Assembly: GCA_019426215.1 (NCBI GenBank) | Contig: CM033393.1 | Location: 52,082,645-52,146,644, forward strand | DNA from: Buddleja alternifolia | Taxonomy: Eukaryota; Streptophyta; Magnoliopsida; Lamiales; Scrophulariaceae | Direction of reading: 5' to 3' | DNA: 64,000 nt | Shown: in pieces, positions 60,259 to 64,000 of the stretch | How the letters are laid out: every line of letters starts with the position of its first letter | Position numbering within the stretch: the stretch's first letter is position 1 | Made by a program: the position numbers and the translations under genes | The notes under the pieces: generated by a model | What the model was told of the DNA's origin: nothing | What the model saw: the letters and a program-made list of their open reading frames with translations, nothing else | The model's database searches: none

Positions 60259-62856
60259 GAAGGATTAATCATTGTCTTGTTTGTACAAAAGAAGATGTGG
60301 AGATACGTACAGCCATGAATTAAATTGGCTATGGTCATATAGTGAGGAACCTTGAAGATTTCCATCATTATTGATGAGATTTGTTGCCCCTGTTTTTATT
60401 GTTGTTTATAGTTTCCAATTTTTCTGACTTCATATGTTTCAAGTACCAGTAATATACTGTATTTCGTTCATATATATTATACCAGTTACTTACACTGGCT
60501 GATCTTTCTTAGTTATTGCATGAGAATGCAATTATATCGTTGTTTTTCCTTTTGGAACATACGGAGATTAGTAGTTTCATGGCTTATTTTTATACTTGAG
60601 AATTGAGATCATCTATTCAAAGTTTGATCTCCTATTACTCAATGAAAGAATTAACTTGTGCAGCAGACAAACTATTCTCGAACGTCGATCTATCCTCAAC
60701 AGGACCAACTAAAAGTGTAAGGTTCACACATGACCATCCAACTTTTTTGTTTTTTACTTATTTATTATAAATATTTTGTATTATTTACTAATTAACAAAC
60801 GTTTTGTTATATATGCGAGTTAGGATTAGTCTTGTTTTCCCTTGATTCTTGAAATAAATAATTTTTTAAGACTTTAAGGTAGTGCTTAGCATCGTGGCGA
60901 GGCGAGGCGATTTGACTAGAGCTTGAATCGAGTTTACAAGCTCACAAACCGTATAAAAAATAATATTTATTTATCTATTTGTCAATATATATGTAAGGAT
61001 ATATTTTTTAATATATTATAATATATTATTATTTTTTTATAGTCCGAGCTTGAATCACTTGTGTTCCTACTTTAATGTAAAGAATTGACATAGGAACTAC
61101 ACAAGTTATTAATTGAACTTTATTCACAAGGCAATATAAATTAAAATTTCAATGCATTTTCATATATGGAAAAAATTCGTTTCTCATAAACTAAATTAAG
61201 GTGTAGATATGGAATTCTTCAACGGCCTACAAAAATTCTACTTTGTCTTTCTGTTTACACCTAAGCAAAAATTGGATTTGGGCCTATATCCGAATAAGGC
61301 CCAAGAAAAGGATAATTCCGACAAAATAAGATGGACTTGCAAATAATGAAGCCCAAACATCTGAATGTTTGATTCAAAAAGAATATAAGCTAAATACAAC
61401 AAAAGCCCAATAATTGATCCAATATAAGCAATAGCAAGCAGACGCCAAATGAAAAAATGTAAAGAAGAAGTTGGTAGCAGTTTCGGAGGAGGTGGAGAAC
61501 GTGGAAGTTGCAAGAAACCGAAAAGAAGGTGGGAGTATATATGCGTAAACAAAAGGATCAGAAGAGGAGGACAATCAGACAAAAACAATCTGCAAAATTT
61601 CTTTCTTTCAATAGTTTTAGTAATCTCAGGCGTAGTTAGGCTTAGTTTAAATTCTAGGTTAAATATTCAGTAGTATAGATTAGTTGGTTAGCAACTTTGC
61701 ATCCGAGTATTTGTTTCTTGTATCAAGAAGAATTCATCGAAGAATTCATGTAGGTATACTTATGTTTATGCTTTTAAGTGTTGATTAACTGCTTAAATTT
61801 TAATTTATTTTTTGTTGTTATTGCGTGAATCATATAACGAAATTAATTCAAGTCATAAGCCACCTTTAGCATATATAAGCAGGGACTATTAGATAATTCT
61901 AAGTTGTGAATTATCAGGGGGCTTGGACCGACCACTCGAAATCCTTCCCTAGTCCAGTTTGTTTTTATTTCGAAACACTTTCATTTGTTAGTTGTTACAT
62001 AACCAAAAAAAAATTTACTTAACTTTTTTTTTTTTACTAAACTTTTCAATTTAATTACTTATAGATTAATTCTTTGTATCAAATACTATTGCATAGCTAA
62101 TAGTGATTGATATAACCATTATGAAGGAGCGTACACATCTATTTGTTTAAAATTACTTGCGTATATCGTTCTTCTGAATCAGTATCATGTCAATGAAGCA
62201 TATGATTTATTTCCTAATGCACAATGACTAAGTGGAATTGTTCTAGCAAATTAGGGAGAAAGAAACATTGTATGATGGTTAGATTTTATTTATTATGATA
62301 GTCATTACGAGTTTTATTTTTTCCAAAGTCTTAAAAAAAATTAAAAATTAATTACATTATTGACTTATAAATAAAGAAATTAAAGTTATAATGAGTATAT
62401 ATTTATATATTGAATTGCATAAGTAATTTATATTTCTTTCTTTCATTTTTCATACACTCTCTATAAACAAACTTTGATCCATATTCAATGTAAGAAGTAG
62501 AGTTCTACTAATGCGATGAGAGCTTCAATTTCAATTTTCTTAAATATGACTCGACATAGATCACACGCATGCTCATGTCATTAAACATTATAGGTCAATC
62601 GAGCTGCACAAAACTTATTTTGTTAAGATATTTACTCTATTTCAAATTTAGTAAAGTTCAGGGTAAAGTTTCTAAAAAGGCCATCTTATTCCAAACTTGA
62701 CCCAAAACACGATTTAGGGAAATGAAAAAAGGGGCATATACCGCATGCATACCATGGGGGTTTTAAATTAAATAGGGGCTCCCGAATAATTGAATCTTGA
62801 AGTGAATCCGCCTGAAAACCATACATACTATCGAAGTGCTCCTCCGCTCACTGAAA
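60259..62856. other. Intergenic region between EXO70 and the last gene
   Basis: No gene is supported. It contains a possible hAT relic near 60885-60960 (GGCGAGGCGAGGCGA, then 'gcttgaatcgag') and the old dispersed repeat at 61250-61960. The final 150 bp, with few stops and GC rise, should be the leader of the next gene. Confidence 0.45.
61250..61960 (+). repeat. Diverged dispersed repeat, copy 2 (LTR-like)
   Basis: Collinear with 7960-8560 as described there. It ends in 'aattatcagggggcttgga' and 'cgaaatcc'. Ends and target duplications could not be set. The open frames in this segment (61238-61673, both strands) are not supported as genes. Confidence 0.35.
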
Positions 62857-64000
62857 ATGAGCTCGAAGCCGACGCCATGGCGGCGACGCCGAGTACCTAT
62901 TCCGTTTTTTCTACTACTGATTGTAGTATTCACCGCTTTAGGTCTATTAATGCTGAATCTGAGGTCCATTAATTCATCCTCCGACCTCCCGGTCAAGAAT
63001 AGTCCCCTAAACATCTCGAGAAAAGGGGAAAATCCAGCTGATGATGCGAAGATAAATCAGGTGGAAGAAGCTAAGGGTGGAAATAAATGTGCAACGGTTG
63101 AAGAGATGGGTGAGATCTTCAGCAGAGGTTATGTTGAGGAAAGTCTTAGGGCCAGAAGAATTATTCACAATCACTTTGCCGCTTACGGTACACTCTCTGT
63201 CTCAGTTTCTTTACCTGCCTCTGCCTGCCTTTCGGTATTAATATAATATATGATTGCCTACCTGGTGTTTGTAACTTATATTTGTTTTTATCAATCCTAC
63301 AACTTATCACCTTTTTTTCCCTTTTGATGATTCCGACAACTTATTACTTCTTTTTTGCCGCTTACAACAATCGTGTGATTTCTGCATTGTGCAAAGCGCT
63401 GTACTATAGTGTGCTTGGAACCACGATATTAAGCTCATGAAATTGGAACCGTGACCTAAAGTTGTAACATGAATTTGAAGTATTTCTGGTCCAATTCCAA
63501 GGCTTTGATTAATTGACATGAATCACTATAGGATGGTACGATATATATATGGTTTAATTATCGTGGTTTGTTGGTTAATCTGTTGTGTGCCTGTCCACAT
63601 GAACATGCCTAAATTTTATTTTTTGTTGACTGGATTGCGTGAGTTGATGAGATGGAATAAAGTACTCACTGCAAATCAAGTATGGCTTCATGTATATGTA
63701 GCTCCGTGTCACGCATTTGCTCTTGTAACAAAAATGTTCTTATGCCCTGAAAAATATCTGCTGGACTATTTTATATATGATAAATGGCTATTTTGGCAAA
63801 TGATATGGACCGATATTGTGACTTCTACGGGGCTTGATATTATGTTTTATTGGAATAAGAAATCTCATAGTGCTGTGGTGCTAATGGAACTAATCTTAAT
63901 TTCAGGTGCTTCAAGTGTACGAGAACTCCCTCCGGAAAAATTTTGCAAGCATGGTTTTGTAATTGGGAAAGCGTCGGAAGCTGGCTTGGGTAATGAATTG
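62857..64000 (+). CDS. Type II membrane protein, glycosyltransferase-like, 3' truncated by window end
   Basis: Exon 1 is 62857-63187 and exon 2 starts at 63906 and runs off the window; the junction is in phase (GGT glycine). Visible are 142 residues. It has a short basic cytosolic tail (KPTPWRRRRV) and one strong transmembrane segment at about residues 15-34 (IPFFLLLIVVFTALGLLML). A Ser/Asn-rich stem follows, then a conserved domain start (CATVEEMGEIFSRGYVEESL, and after the intron ELPPEKFCKHGFVIGKASEAGLGNEL). The build is that of a Golgi type II enzyme. The domain resembles a small, poorly characterised plant family related to O-fucosyltransferase-like proteins. I cannot assign an activity. 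ATG 62857 is preceded by an open frame with no earlier ATG. Confidence 0.8.

Noticed and set aside
60885..60960. GGCGAGGCGAGGCGA tract, possible hAT terminus
   Set aside because: No partner end or duplication was found nearby.

Overview
This is nuclear DNA of a flowering plant. It has many short GT-AG introns, TATA and CT/GA-rich leaders, plant-specific gene families and a dense layer of plant transposons, including small non-autonomous ones with target-site duplications (TSDs) that can be read directly. The GRAS gene looks like RAM1, a clade kept in plants that form arbuscular mycorrhiza and absent from Arabidopsis, so a mycorrhizal eudicot is likely. I cannot name the species. No prokaryotic, organellar, CRISPR, rRNA or intact tRNA feature was seen.

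Layout. 1-9.2 kb is gene-poor: a truncated RPL35 fragment on a hairpin-like inverted repeat, a Mutator-type MITE and old repeats. 9.3-12.2 kb (+) is a seven-exon ACT-domain-repeat (ACR) gene. It converges on a three-exon CHX cation/proton antiporter (-, 12.9-15.6 kb). A minisatellite of about 23 units of 45 bp, rich in TGGGCC, lies at 16.2-17.26 kb just upstream of a complete 15-exon ARP2 gene (+, 17.4-24.9 kb). A Pollen Ole e 1-like secreted protein gene (-, 25.5-26.1 kb) lies divergent to the RAM1-like GRAS gene (+, 28.7-30.6 kb).

A membrane-anchored ubiquitin-fold (MUB) gene runs from 37.17 back to 31.98 kb. Its last exon, which carries the CaaX box, is separated by a 4.26-kb intron holding an LTR retrotransposon that itself holds a hAT element. 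38-51 kb is transposon-rich (two related hAT elements, a CACTA MITE, a MULE MITE and a TRIM-like element split by one of the hATs) around one single-exon CC-type glutaredoxin (-, 42.7-43.1 kb).

51.2-55.6 kb (-) is a CID-domain gene of the RPRD/Rtt103 type. A SINE with a 16-bp TSD lies at 57.5-57.7 kb. A single-exon EXO70 gene (+) follows at 58.1-60.3 kb. The window ends inside a gene for a type II membrane protein (+, from 62.86 kb).

The genes do not form a pathway; they are independent housekeeping, trafficking, signalling and regulatory genes. The exon models were assembled by hand from reading-frame continuity and GT/AG sites. In every model the phases close and the protein length fits the family. 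The points most worth following up are the TGGGCC minisatellite at ARP2, the nested insertions inside the MUB intron, the rearranged RPL35 fragment and the RAM1-like gene. I found no convincing undescribed multi-gene system.
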